Below, piece after piece: positions 44,934 to 53,815 of a stretch of 64,000 bases of DNA. A model generated the notes under the pieces. It was not told the origin of the DNA. It made no database searches and was given only the letters and a program-made list of their open reading frames with translations. Origin of the DNA: Macrotis lagotis (lineage: Eukaryota > Chordata > Mammalia > Peramelemorphia > Peramelidae); the NCBI RefSeq assembly GCF_037893015.1, contig NC_133658.1, positions 639,125,825-639,189,824 on the forward strand. The letters run 5' to 3'. Made by a program: the position numbers and the translations under genes. Numbering within the stretch: position 1 is the stretch's first letter; the number at the start of each line of letters is the position of its first letter.

Positions 44934-45073
44934 TTTGCAAGGCAAATGTGGTTAAGTGGCTTTCCCAAGGCCACACAGCTAGGTAATTATTAAGTGTATG
45001 AGACTGGATTTGAACACAAGTACTCCTGACTCCAAGGTGGGTGCTTTATCCACTATGCCACCTAGCTGCCCCT
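44934..45073 (-). mobile_element. tRNA-derived SINE, minus strand
   Basis: TTTTTTGCAAGGCAAATGTG, GGCCACACAGCTAGGTAATT, CTCCTGACTCCAAGGTGGGT and ATGCCACCTAGCTGCCCC. TATTTTTATTTTTT-like flanks on both sides suggest the target duplication. Confidence 0.88.
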
Positions 45074-45369
45074 ATTTTTATTTTTTAAAGAGGAATTTGG
45101 GGTCTGTCAAAATGAAATAATCTGTTTTAGTTGGAGGGGAATAACAATTCCAAAGTGGTCCCTTGAAATCATCCTTTTAATAAGCTCATTGCATTGTTAT
45201 GTATTTGGTGATAAAGTGAAATTTTTGTCTTCAGTTAATTAAAAACTGATTATATAAGGACATTTAAAATGTTCACTTTTAAATCATTAACTTCACGCAC
45301 TTAAAATTTGCTTACAGATATCAACTATTTAAGCTTTAGAAACACAGTCCATCAGATTTAAGACTTCAA
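45074..45369. other. Intronic DNA, nothing recognised
   Basis: AT-rich and featureless by eye. Confidence 0.4.
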
Positions 45370-45560
45370 TTGTCAGAAACATGTGGAACACTGGATAAAG
45401 AGTCAGTAGACTTTGTTTTTGGATCCTACTGCTGGTCACTCACTGTGTGACTTTGAACTGGTTACTTATATTGTTTTCTTTTTCCTAAGTAATAAATGTG
45501 GGGATTGGATTAGGTGGTCCCTGTTCTTATTTATTAATAGCTCCAGTGTATTTTCCTCCT
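45370..45560 (+). mobile_element. MIR-type SINE, plus strand
   Basis: GAACACTGGATAAAGAGTCA, CTGGTCACTCACTGTGTGAC and TTTGAACTGGTTACTTATAT. Old. Confidence 0.5.
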
Positions 45561-46084
45561 ATCTTCATTATTCAGTTTAAATAGTAATTATTTCAAAGTG
45601 AAAAATAAAAATGAGTGTTCAAAACAGGCCCAAGTTACCTGGATATCACAGCTAGTAATAGTGGTATAGGACCCCAGTTTTATTTTGACGGTTTTTGTAT
45701 CTGGGGCCATAATTAAGAGGGATGGCTGAAGGCATTTGTATTTGTGCACCATAGTGAAATTCTTAGACCAGCATAAGGCGGACCTAAATGAAAACATTTG
45801 CCAAGAGTGTTTTCTTTTCAGATATCTCATGTTTCTGGAGCATCAAAGTACCTCACTGATATGGGAGAAAAAAGATCATACTGAAGGGCCAAAGACTCTA
45901 CAGCACCATGCCATTACCATTGATTTTCCTATCAATCAGGCCATGGGGTGAATTGGCTCTGGTAAAGGCAAGTGAGAAGGATGTCTTTGTATAACACTCC
46001 CTCACTATAGTAAATATACTTGTGCAAGCCGTGTCAGCATGTGATGATTTGAGCCTCTTCAATTATGAAGGAAGAACATCATCA
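45561..46084. other. Intronic DNA, nothing recognised
   Basis: Overlapping opposite-strand open frames (45588-45951) have no recognised domain. Confidence 0.4.
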
Positions 46085-46305
46085 TCATCAAATAGAAATT
46101 ATACTAATAGTTTGCTTTTATGTAGTATTTCTCATATGACATCTCATTTTGATTTTCAAAACAATTCTATAAGATGGGCAATTATCACTACTTCCATTTT
46201 ACAGAAAAGGAGATTTAGGGCTCCATGAGGTGATAATTTGTTTCAAGGTCACATGATAAGTAAGCTGTGGACAGAGCTCCAATTGGAATATATTATGTCT
46301 TAAAA
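46085..46305 (-). mobile_element. MIR, minus strand
   Basis: GCTTTTATGTAGTATTTCTC, ATTTTACAGAAAAGGAGATT and CAAGGTCACATGATAAGTAA are the MIR complement. Confidence 0.6.
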
Positions 46306-46316
46306 CCTAAAGTAGC

Positions 46317-46525
46317 AACAACAGATATTTGTATAACACTTAATGTTTTATAATCATGTTGTTTTTAATCCTCTTAACAGACCTGTGATATAAATGCTAT
46401 TTTAATCTCCATTTTCAGACAGGGAAACTGAGCTTCAGAGAAATTATCTACTTCACTCAGGGTCTCACAGCAGATGTCTGAGGCAGGATTTTAACCCAGG
46501 GGTTTCTTAAGTCCAATGCTGAATT
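46317..46525 (-). mobile_element. MIR, minus strand, target of the HAL1-like insertion
   Basis: CAGACAGGGAAACTGAGCTTC, CAGGGTCTCACAGCAGATGT and GGCAGGATTTTAACCCAGGG. The composite LINE inserted at its right edge. Confidence 0.65.
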
Positions 46526-46533
46526 GACACATT
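46526..46533. repeat. Probable target-site duplication, left of the HAL1-like element
   Basis: GACACATT is repeated at 49709-49716 and is followed by the T run that is the element's poly(A) tail on the minus strand. Eight bases is short, so chance is possible. Confidence 0.6.
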
Positions 46534-46611
46534 TTTTTTTTTTTACGTTTTTACATAAAGTAAAGGGGAGAGAAAAAAATTAAAATGAAAAAAAATTAAT
46601 CGTAATAATTG

Positions 46612-46760
46612 TAGGTATGGCCAGGTGGTGCAATGGACAGAGCCCCAGCCCTGGAGCCAGGAGCACCCGAGCTCATATCCGGCCCCATACACCCAACAAT
46701 CACCCAGCCATGTGACATGCAAGCCACCCCAACCCCACTGCCCTGCAAAAACCAAAAAAA
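46612..46760 (+). mobile_element. GC-shifted SINE-derived segment 1
   Basis: Aligned to the usual SINE, most differences are T to C: GGAGCCAGGAGCACCCGAG instead of GGAGTCAGGAGTACCTGAG, ACACCCAACAATCACCCAG instead of ACACTTAATAATTACCTAG, and CTGCCCTGC for TTGCCTTGC. No target duplication is seen. It is antisense to the HAL1-like element. Confidence 0.75.
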
Positions 46761-46792
46761 GAAAAAAAAAGACCCAAAATAAAGTAAATAGT

Positions 46793-46940
46793 AGGGGTGG
46801 CTGGGTGGCAGACAGAGCATTGGCCCTTGAGCCAGGAGCACCTGGGGCCAAATCTGGTCCTCAGACACCCAACGATCACCCTGCTATGTGGCTCCAGGCA
46901 GGCCACCCAGCCCCATTTGCCCTGCACCCCACCCCCCAAA

Positions 46941-46941
<1 letters not shown>
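46793..46941 (+). mobile_element. GC-shifted SINE-derived segment 2
   Basis: It shares many T-to-C changes with segment 1 (GAGCCAGGAGCACCTG, ACACCCAACGATCACCC, GCCACCCAGCCCC, TGCCCTGC) and the head deletion GGGTGGCAGACAGAG. It is followed by an AAT repeat. Confidence 0.75.
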
Positions 46942-46975
<34 letters not shown>

Positions 46976-46985
46976 TAATAATAAA
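46938..46985. repeat. (AAT)n microsatellite
   Basis: About 15 AAT units with one C interruption, probably grown from the A-rich SINE tail. Open frames are poly-Ile or poly-Asn translations. Confidence 0.9.
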
Positions 46986-47173
46986 TGTGCTTCAATCTTT
47001 GTTCCAACACCAACAACTCTGTCATGGGTGGATCACATTCTTTATGGTAAGTCCATTGCAAAAGTTACTTCTATATTTTTCCACCATTGCCATTGCTGAT
47101 TGCAACTCCCTCCTTTCATATTTCTCCACTACCATGTACTATATTTTCTCTCTCCTTTCACTCTGACTCTGCT

Positions 47174-47316
47174 TTAGGGTAGCTGAGTGGCACAGCAGAC
47201 AGATCCCTGGTCCTGGGGCCAAGAGGCCCTGAGCCCCCCTACAACCTATTAGGCCCAGCATCCACCTGTCCCTATGGTCCCAGACAGGCCATACAATCCC
47301 AGCCCCTTGCAAGAAG
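47174..47316 (+). mobile_element. GC-shifted SINE-derived segment 3
   Basis: GGGTAGCTGAGTGGCACAGC, GACAGATCCCTGGTCCTGGG, GGCCAAGAGGCCCTGAGCCC and CCCTTGCAAGAAG. It is strongly changed, with the same direction of change, and lies between the ORF1 spacer and the L1-like 3' part without a target duplication. Confidence 0.65.
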
Positions 47317-47827
47317 TAAAAAGGAAAATGTGTTATATCTGACCACTCTCCCCCCATGGTCCATCCTCTCCTCCTTCATTCACATCCCCCCCTTCCCCCT
47401 GTCCCCCCTCTTTCCTTCTTACTCCAGAAGCCTATACCCTATTGAGTATATATGCTGTTTCCTCTCCTAGCCACCTCTGATGAGAGCAAAGATTCCCTCA
47501 TTCCCGCTTGCCTTCCCCCTTTCCATACCATTGCAATAGCTCATTGTAATAAAGGAAAAAACTTATTATATGAGGTATCTTGGCCTATTCCCCTTCTCCT
47601 TTTTCTTTCTCACATTACGTTTCCCTTTTTTCTATTGACTCCATTTTTGTACCATATTTTATCTTTGAATTCAGCTTTCTCCTGTGCTTCATCTATAAAA
47701 GCTCCCTCTACCTGCTCTATTAACTGAGAAGGTTCATATGAGTATTATCAGTGTCATTTTTCTATGCAGGAATACATGCAGTTCATCATCATTAAGTCCC
47801 TCATATTTTCCCCTTCTCCTCCAATCT

Positions 47828-48682
47828 CTATGCTTCACCTGAGTCCTGTATTTGAAGATCAAACCTTCTGTTCAGCTCTGGCCATTCCAACAGGAACATT
47901 TGAAATTCCCCTGGTTCATTGGAAGTCCATCTTTTTCCCTGGAAGAGGACATTCAACCTTGCTGGGAAGTTGATTCTTGGTTGCATTCTAAGCTCTTGCC
48001 TTCCGGTATATTATATTCCAAGCCCTATGAGCTCCCAATGTAGTTGCTGCTAAGTCCTGTGTGATCCTGACTGCAGCTCCACGATATTTGAATTGTGTCC
48101 TTCTGGCCGCTTGTAATATTTTCTCTTTGACTTGGGAGTTCTGGAACTTGGCTTTAATATTCCTAGAGGTTGGTTTTTTGGGATCTCTTTCTCGGGGGGA
48201 TCAGTGGATTCTCTTCATTTCTGTTTTGCCCTCTGCTTCTAGAATATCAGGGCAATTTTCCTGTAGTAATTCTTTGAAAATGATGTCAAGGCTCTTTTCC
48301 TGATCATGACTTTCAGGTATTCCAATAATTTTTAAATTATCTTTCCTAAGTCTGTTTCCCATATCAGTTGTTTTTTCAATGAGATGTTTCACATTTTCTT
48401 CTAATTTTTCATATTTGGTTTTGAAGTAATGAATCCTGGTTTCTCGTAAATTCATCAATCTCCCTGTATTCTATTCTTTGTCTGAAGGATTTGTTTTCCT
48501 CAGAGAGTTTTCTTATCTCTTTTTCCATCTGGCCAATTTTGCTTTTTAAAGCATTCTTTTCCTCCATAACTTTTTGAAGTGTTTTATCCATTTGACCTAA
48601 GCTGGTTTTTAGCATGCTATTTTCTTCAGCATTTTTTTGGATTTCCTTGACTAGGCTGCTAACTTCATTTTCATGTTTTTCC

Positions 48683-48740
<58 letters not shown>

Positions 48741-49005
48741 TTCTTTTCCCAGTTTTTCTTCTAATTCCATCATTTGATTTTCAAAGTCTTTTTTTGAGCT
48801 CTGTCATAGCCTGAGTCCAATTTTTGTTTTTCTTGTAGTCTTTAGATGCAGGAGCTTGTGCTTCCTCATCTTCAGACTGAGTATTTTGATCCTTTTTGGG
48901 CACATATGCAAAATATTTCTCAGTGGTGTTCCTCTTATTTCTCTCCTTGCTCATTTTCCCAACCTTAGCCTGTTTTTTGGGGTGCTTCCTGAGCTTTTGG
49001 GACAT
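47828..49005 (-). pseudogene. L1-type ORF1 (broken) of the HAL1-like element
   Basis: Product class: L1 ORF1p, a trimeric coiled-coil RNA chaperone that coats LINE RNA. From the N-terminus: basic start MSQKLRKHPKKQ, acidic patch DQNTQSEDEEAQAPA, long coiled coil (MTELKK ... EEKLGKE ... KHENEVSSLVKEIQKN ... NKSFRQRIEYRE). The RNA-binding domain has DNLKIIGIPES and the C-terminal domain has KFQNSQVKEKILQAARR, YRGAAVRITQDLAATTLGAH and RAWNIIYRKARAL. The end is LLEWPELNRRFDLQIQDSGEA. Several frame changes and stops split it: one frame change lies near 48788 (LKKRL end), others near 48410-48460, 48200 and 48050. A GA repeat expands the coiled coil. It cannot make protein as it stands. Confidence 0.85.
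48688..48739. repeat. (TC)n microsatellite inside ORF1
   Basis: About 26 TC units; on the coding (minus) strand this is GA, read as alternating Arg-Glu or Glu-Arg within the coiled-coil region. Confidence 0.92.
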
Positions 49006-49708
49006 TCCCACGAGGGTCTCAGTGTGTGAGGCTCTGTCCTCCCCCCTGGTCTGTGAATGACCATATGCGCTCCCCTCTGCCACAAGGCTGAGGTGGGGGG
49101 GCCCTGCTGTTCTATGGGGGGGGGGGCTAGACTGCAATCAGGATCTGAATGTGGTCAGAGCCCCAGAGTCCTGTTCCAGGGTCAGAGGACAGAGCTTGGC
49201 AGTCTCTCTCTCTCTCTTCACTCCCCTCCCTAAGCTCAATGGGCTCATGCTGGGGGCTCCTGCTTACTGGCTCTGCCTGCTTCTGTTTCCTGGATCTGGG
49301 CTGAGGTGGATAAGCTGCTTGCTATGTGCCCTGAGGGCTGGGCTTCACGTGCTTGCTCTGGCAGAGGTCCTCTGCTGTTCCCCCAATTTGTGCCCGGTGT
49401 TCCCTGGGGTGTAGCTCAGGAGACTCCCCTGTTGCTGCGTGCCATGGCTCCCAGCGCCCTGGAGCTGCCTCCGGGAGGCTGAAGTTCTCTCGCTCTGGCG
49501 GGCCACCCCTCTGGCGGGCCACCCCTCCGGCCCCAGGGAGCAGAGCCTTTCTCCTCTTTTCCAGGTTACCTTGAGTAGGAGAACTTCCTCTCTGGGTCCC
49601 TCTGTGGGTTCTGTCTCTGGAAAGTTTAGTTAGAGTCCTTATCTTATGAGTTTTATGGGAGAGCTTCTAAGAGAAGTTCCTCTCTTGTAGCAGTCCTGGC
49701 TCCACCCC
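49006..49708 (-). other. 5' region (promoter/5' UTR) of the HAL1-like element
   Basis: More GC-rich than its surroundings, with CCCCAGGGAACACCGGG-type text in complement and a GGGGGGGGGG run near 49117. It ends at the 5' terminus GGGGTGGAGCCAGGACTGC (minus strand). L1-type 5' ends carry an internal promoter; activity here is unknown. Confidence 0.6.
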
Positions 49709-49716
49709 GACACATT
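49709..49716. repeat. Probable target-site duplication, right of the HAL1-like element
   Basis: GACACATT matches 46526-46533 and lies immediately beyond the L1-type 5' terminus. Confidence 0.6.
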
Positions 49717-49923
49717 GTCTTACATAAATGTAGTTGCATATCTTGAGTACAGCTCTAAATTCTGTGTCTTAGTTAGACCACTAGAACAATAATACATGAA
49801 GACAGTAGAATTTCATTTTAGTCAGAAGCATATCCTAATGAACATCAGTTTATTAAAATATTCCTCCTTTCTTTGAAACTTGGGGGTCATTTTTTTCCAA
49901 ATTACCTATCATAAGGTTCTTTC

Positions 49924-49970
<47 letters not shown>

Positions 49971-50640
49971 TATATATCCACATCTCATTTGCAAATGATA
50001 AAGAATTCAGAATTCTTTGAGAATTTGGAAGGGAAGAGCAGGATGAGTTGTATTTAAGAATTTGATATTTAACATTACAGAGTTGGGAGCAGTGTAGAGA
50101 TACTACAGTTTTGAATAAATAATTTTTAATGTACTACCTAATTGTTCCATGACCAAATATTTCTTCCTCCTTCATTTGGACAATTGTTATCTTCAACCTT
50201 ATCTTTTGTATTACCACTACTAAGAATGGAGGAGGTCATACCTCCCTTGTCCTGCTGGGGGTTAAGTAGTTCTTACTTAAGATAACATGTTATTTTTATG
50301 ATACATTGATCATAAAACCAAATTAATCAAGTTAAATTTTATTGGAATGTCAAGAGAACAAACTGTACCAGAAAATCAACCAAATGGCACATTTAGAACT
50401 TCTTCTTTTCAAGTTAAAATGATTTTCTGAAGGCTAGGTAGAACTTTCTTTACCCTCAGTCATGTAAGGGGTACAAATGTTAACTATTAAAAATTTCTCA
50501 TACTTTCTGGCTTTAATGTTATCTATTAGCTTCAAGTTATCTATTACAAGTCAGTTTGTGACTGATGAATAGATTATGCTAATGTTTAATGTTTAAGGCA
50601 GGACTTTATCCTGACTTGTAAAAGTGCATATTTAAATGAA
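49717..50640. other. AT-rich intronic DNA with a (GT)n tract
   Basis: The only feature is a GT microsatellite of about 21 units at 49927-49969. No gene was seen. Confidence 0.5.
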
Positions 50641-50647
50641 ATTTAGA

Positions 50648-50780
50648 GGGGCGGCTAGGTAGTGCAGTGGATAAAGCACCGGCCCTGGAGTCAGGTGTAC
50701 CTGGGGTCAGTTAATTACCTAGCTGTGTGGCCTTGGGCAAGCCACTTAACCCCATTTGCTTTGCAAAAACCTAAAAAAAA
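50648..50780 (+). mobile_element. tRNA-derived SINE with an internal deletion
   Basis: GGGGCGGCTAGGTAGTGCAG and GGAGTCAGGTGTACCTGGGG run directly into TCAGTTAATTACCTAGCTGTG. About 25 bases around the B-box are lost. Near-exact target duplication: AATGAAATTTAG at 50635-50646 and AATGATATTTAG at 50781-50792. Confidence 0.9.
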
Positions 50781-50904
50781 AATGATATTTAGGAAAGATA
50801 TAAAGTTTCAGGACTGAAATAGAGGTGATCTGCTATTATCCTTGTGCACAGTAGTATATTTGTTCTAGAGACTTTATTGCACTATTTCATGTATAACAAC
50901 TAAC

Positions 50905-51310
50905 TTTTCCCCCAATTTTTTATTTTTTGTTTTGCAGTTATATACAATAGCAGTTTCTACTTATTATTTTTTTTTTTAGGTTTTTGCAAGGCAAATGGGG
51001 TTAAGTGGCTTGCCCAAGGCCACACAGCTAGGTAATTATTAAGTGTCTGAGACCAGATTTGAACCCAGGTACTCCTGACTCCAGGGCCGGTGCTTTATCC
51101 ACTACGTCACCTAGCTGCCCCTACTTATTATTTTTGTAAGGTTTTCCCTCACCCTCCCTTTCCTTCCCCAACCCCCCCACAGAAGACTGTCTGATAATTT
51201 TTACATTGTTTCCATGCTATACATTGATCAAAATTGAATGTTGAGAGAGAAATAGAGAAATCATATACTTGAGGAGAAAATAAAATATTAGGGAACAATT
51301 AACCTATAAA
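50905..51310 (-). mobile_element. L1 3' UTR, minus strand, split by a SINE
   Basis: CAGTTATATACAATAGCAGT, TTTTGTAAGGTTTTCCCTCA, CCCCCCCACAGAAGACTGTC, TTACATTGTTTCCATGCTAT and GAGGAGAAAATAAAATATTA match the L1 3' end at 56401-56680. The SINE at 50971-51121 interrupts it. Confidence 0.75.
50971..51121 (-). mobile_element. tRNA-derived SINE, WSINE1-like, minus strand
   Basis: AGGTTTTTGCAAGGCAAATG, GGCCACACAGCTAGGTAATT, GAACCCAGGTACTCCTGACT and CACCTAGCTGCCCC. The flanking CTACTTATTATTTTT on both sides is the target duplication within the L1 3' UTR. Confidence 0.93.
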
Positions 51311-51629
51311 GAGATTTTCAGTAGAGCATAAAAATTTTGGAGATACTACCTGTCTTAAGTGCTAATGAAAAGTGACTAAAGCACTCTACTTCTTCATATT
51401 CTGTGTGCACACTAGTAAGCAGACCACTAGATGGAGCAACCTTTTCTAGACTTTTTTCTTTGTTTTTTTAAATTAGCTTGTGATATTTGCTAGAATGTAA
51501 ATGAAAGGAGGTTGCCTATCTGGACTGACAGGTGTCTAAAGTAGTTTAAATATTCCTTGCATCCATTGCTTTCCTTAGGCTTGCATTTAAACTGAGGTCT
51601 TCAATACCTCATATGTAGCTCATGGTTTA
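51311..51629. other. Intronic DNA, nothing recognised
   Basis: Featureless by eye. Confidence 0.4.
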
Positions 51630-51745
51630 TCAATCAGTCAAGAAGCATGTATCAAATGCCTGCTATGTGCCAGGCTTTGTGCTAAGTACTGGGAATACAA
51701 AAAAGAGGGTAAAAAACAGTACCTTCTTATGACAAACTTCCAATG
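51630..51745 (-). mobile_element. L2 3' tail, minus strand
   Basis: AGAAGCATGTATCAAATGCC, TGCTATGTGCCAGGCTTTGT and GCTAAGTACTGGGAATACAA are the complement of the L2 tail. Confidence 0.7.
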
Positions 51746-51796
51746 GTGAAGGCCATATGTAAACAAATATACACACACAAATATCTATATACTGGA

Positions 51797-52021
51797 TAAT
51801 TGTTATTCAGTTGTCATATTCGACTCTTTGTGACTTTATTCTTGTTTTCTTAGCAAAGATTTTAGAGTGGTTTGTCATTTCTCCCTCTAGTTAATTTTGC
51901 AGATGAGAAAACTGAGGCAAAATGGTTAAATGACTTGCCCAGGGTCAAACAGCTAATAAAAGTCTGAGGTCAGATTTTAGGAAGATGAATCTTCCAGGTC
52001 TGGAACCACCTAGTTGCCCCA
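51797..52021 (-). mobile_element. MAR1-type SINE, minus strand
   Basis: TTATTCAGTTGTCATATTCG, GCAGATGAGAAAACTGAGGC, GACTTGCCCAGGGTCAAACA and GGAACCACCTAGTTGCCCC are the complement of the MAR1-type SINE at 40640. Confidence 0.7.
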
Positions 52022-52240
52022 TACAGGATAATTAGGAAATAATTTAAAGATGCAAAGTAGTGGAATTAAGAAAGGTTAGAGGAGGCTTTCTGTAGAAGGT
52101 AGGATTTTAGTTGTTAATTTAAAAGAAACCAAGGAGGCTAAGAGTCAGAATGGAAGAGGGGGAGAACATTCTAGGTATGAGGGACAGTCAGAGAATGGGT
52201 AAAACTAGAACAGAAGCTGGAAGCAAGTGTTAGAGCATCT
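52022..52240 (-). mobile_element. L2 internal fragment, minus strand
   Basis: GGCTTTCTGTAGAAGGTAGG, GAGAACATTCTAGGTATGAGG and GGACAGTCAGAGAATGGGTA resemble internal L2 in complement. Confidence 0.45.
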
Positions 52241-52462
52241 TGAAGAAGATAATTCTGTTGATCCTTGCTTCCAAAGAATAGGTAAAGTGAGTATAAGGGT
52301 TTAGAAGAGCCTCAGGTTTACAGACTTTAGTTATAAAGAGGTTTTAATGCTCTCTTATTTATGTTATTACCACTTTTCAAACCATGTGCTATTTTTGACA
52401 TATGATCTAAAAACCATAGTTCCCAACTTTCCTTTCCACTCAGGAAAGTAAGAATTGTAACT

Positions 52463-52609
52463 TTTTTTTTTTGCAAGGCAAATGGGGTTAAGTGGCTTGC
52501 CCAAGGCCACACAGCTAGGTAATTTTTAAGTGTCTGAGACCGGATTTGAACCCAGGTACTCCTGACTCCAAGGCCGGTGCTTTATCCACTATGCCACCTA
52601 GTCTCCCCT
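52463..52609 (-). mobile_element. tRNA-derived SINE, minus strand (pile-up copy 1)
   Basis: GCAAGGCAAATGGGGTTAAG, CCGGATTTGAACCCAGGTAC and ATGCCACCTAGTCTCCCC. The target word GAATTGTAACTT lies at 52452-52463 and again at 52610. Confidence 0.92.
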
Positions 52610-52625
52610 GAATTGTAACTTCTTA

Positions 52626-52778
52626 GAGATTTGTTTATTTTTATAAGGCAATGGGGTTAAGTGACTTGCCCAAGGTCCCACAGCTAAGTAATTATTAAGT
52701 GTCTGAGGTTAGATTTGAACTCAGGTCCTCCTGACTTCATGGTTGGTGCTCTCTCCACTGTAACACTTAGCTGCCCTA
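52626..52778 (-). mobile_element. tRNA-derived SINE, minus strand (pile-up copy 2, older)
   Basis: AAGGCAATGGGGTTAAGTGA, GGTTAGATTTGAACTCAGGT and CACTTAGCTGCCCT. Flanked by exact 16-bp GAATTGTAACTTCTTA at 52610-52625 and 52779-52794. It is more diverged than copy 1. Confidence 0.92.
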
Positions 52779-52818
52779 GAATTGTAACTTCTTAAATCTA
52801 TATCTTAAATGTATTTTT

Positions 52819-52972
52819 TTTTTTAGGTTTTTACAAGGCAATGGGGTTAAGTGGCTCGCCCAAGGCCACACAGCTAGGTAATTATTAAGTGTCTGAGGCC
52901 GGATTTGAACTCAGGTACTCCTGACTCCAGGGCTGGTGCTCTATTCACTGTGCTACCTAGCCGCCCCTGAGT
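52819..52972 (-). mobile_element. tRNA-derived SINE, minus strand (pile-up copy 3)
   Basis: AGGTTTTTACAAGGCAATGG, GGCCGGATTTGAACTCAGGT and CTACCTAGCCGCCCC. A short duplication TGTATTTTT lies at 52810-52818 and 52973-52981. Confidence 0.9.
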
Positions 52973-52981
52973 TGTATTTTT

Positions 52982-53719
52982 ACCATTAATAAAGTTTTGT
53001 TTATTTCCTTATGTGGAGAGAAAAGCACCTTATCTCTGAGTAGCAGAAGGATAAATGAGTTACTTTTAGAGACAGAACTGAATTTCTAGCTGGAGGCTGC
53101 CAGGAAGAAGAGGAGAAAGGAAAGATTTTTGTTGATGCAAGTGCAACATGGTTTGCTCTGCAGTTTAAAAATAGTATCATTTATGTGAGAAAATCTGTGA
53201 AGAAAGTTCACTACCCTAAGAATGAGTTAAAGTACAGGTAACAATTAGATGGGAAAGGGGGATCAACTGAACCACACTAAAACTTCTGATTCAGAATTTG
53301 TATAATTCAGGTGAGAATTGGACAAAGGTTTATACCTTATATAATTCATGGAAAAAAGAATTAAATAATGAGTAACATAAATAAAGTTATTAATTAGGGA
53401 ATGCTTACTTGGGAAAACTACTGTGTTTTAAGGATTTTAAAAACATTGGCTTACTTGCAAGCAATAGAGAAACAGTCTATTCTAGTTAATTCTATGCTGA
53501 AACTTAGTTTTTAAAGTTGACTGGAATTTCAAATACATTCTTCCTTAGAAAATATCCCTTGGTTAATATCACAAGCTAGCCTACAAAGCATATTTGATCC
53601 ATTATGTATCTGAAGTTAATAGTTCTGCAGAGTTTTCCTTCCCTGTATAACTATTTTCATAGCAAAATGCATTGAATTTCAAGGATGCCAATAACATCTA
53701 TTTCCAAGGTACTGAATAA
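52982..53719. other. Intronic DNA, nothing recognised
   Basis: No coding or repeat signal was recognised. Confidence 0.4.
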
Positions 53720-53815
53720 GTGAAAAAAGGCATTTATTAATTAGTTTGTGAAAAGCACTGCGTAAAGTGCTGAGGCCATATTATGAAGAAGCTCATATTC
53801 TATTAGAGGCTTTCC
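53720..53815 (-). mobile_element. L2 3' tail, minus strand
   Basis: AAAGGCATTTATTAATTAGT, GAAAAGCACTGCGTAAAGTG and GAAGCTCATATTCTATTAGA. Old. Confidence 0.5.

Larger units (their letters stand above)
46534..49708 (-). mobile_element. ORF1-only (HAL1-like) composite LINE with antisense SINE segments
   Basis: The element is about 3.2 kb on the minus strand. In its own direction it has a 5' region (49708-49006), a degraded ORF1 (49005-47828) and a pyrimidine-poor spacer (47827-47317). Next come a SINE-derived segment, an L1-like 3' part (47173-46986), an AAT repeat, two more SINE-derived segments and a poly(A) tail. No reverse transcriptase, endonuclease or other ORF2 feature is present, so mobility would have depended on a full L1. 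The ORF1 is well recognisable, so it looks like the youngest LINE in the window. A nested insertion of three SINEs into a standard L1 5' half is the alternative. Confidence 0.7.

Noticed and set aside
48201-49137. Minus-strand coiled-coil proteins as a host gene
   Set aside because: The order of coiled coil, IIGIPE motif and C-terminal domain, with L1-type 5' and 3' flanks, shows it is L1 ORF1, not a cellular gene.
52463-52972. Regularly spaced repeats as a CRISPR-like or satellite array
   Set aside because: The units are three independent SINE insertions with target duplications in a eukaryotic intron.
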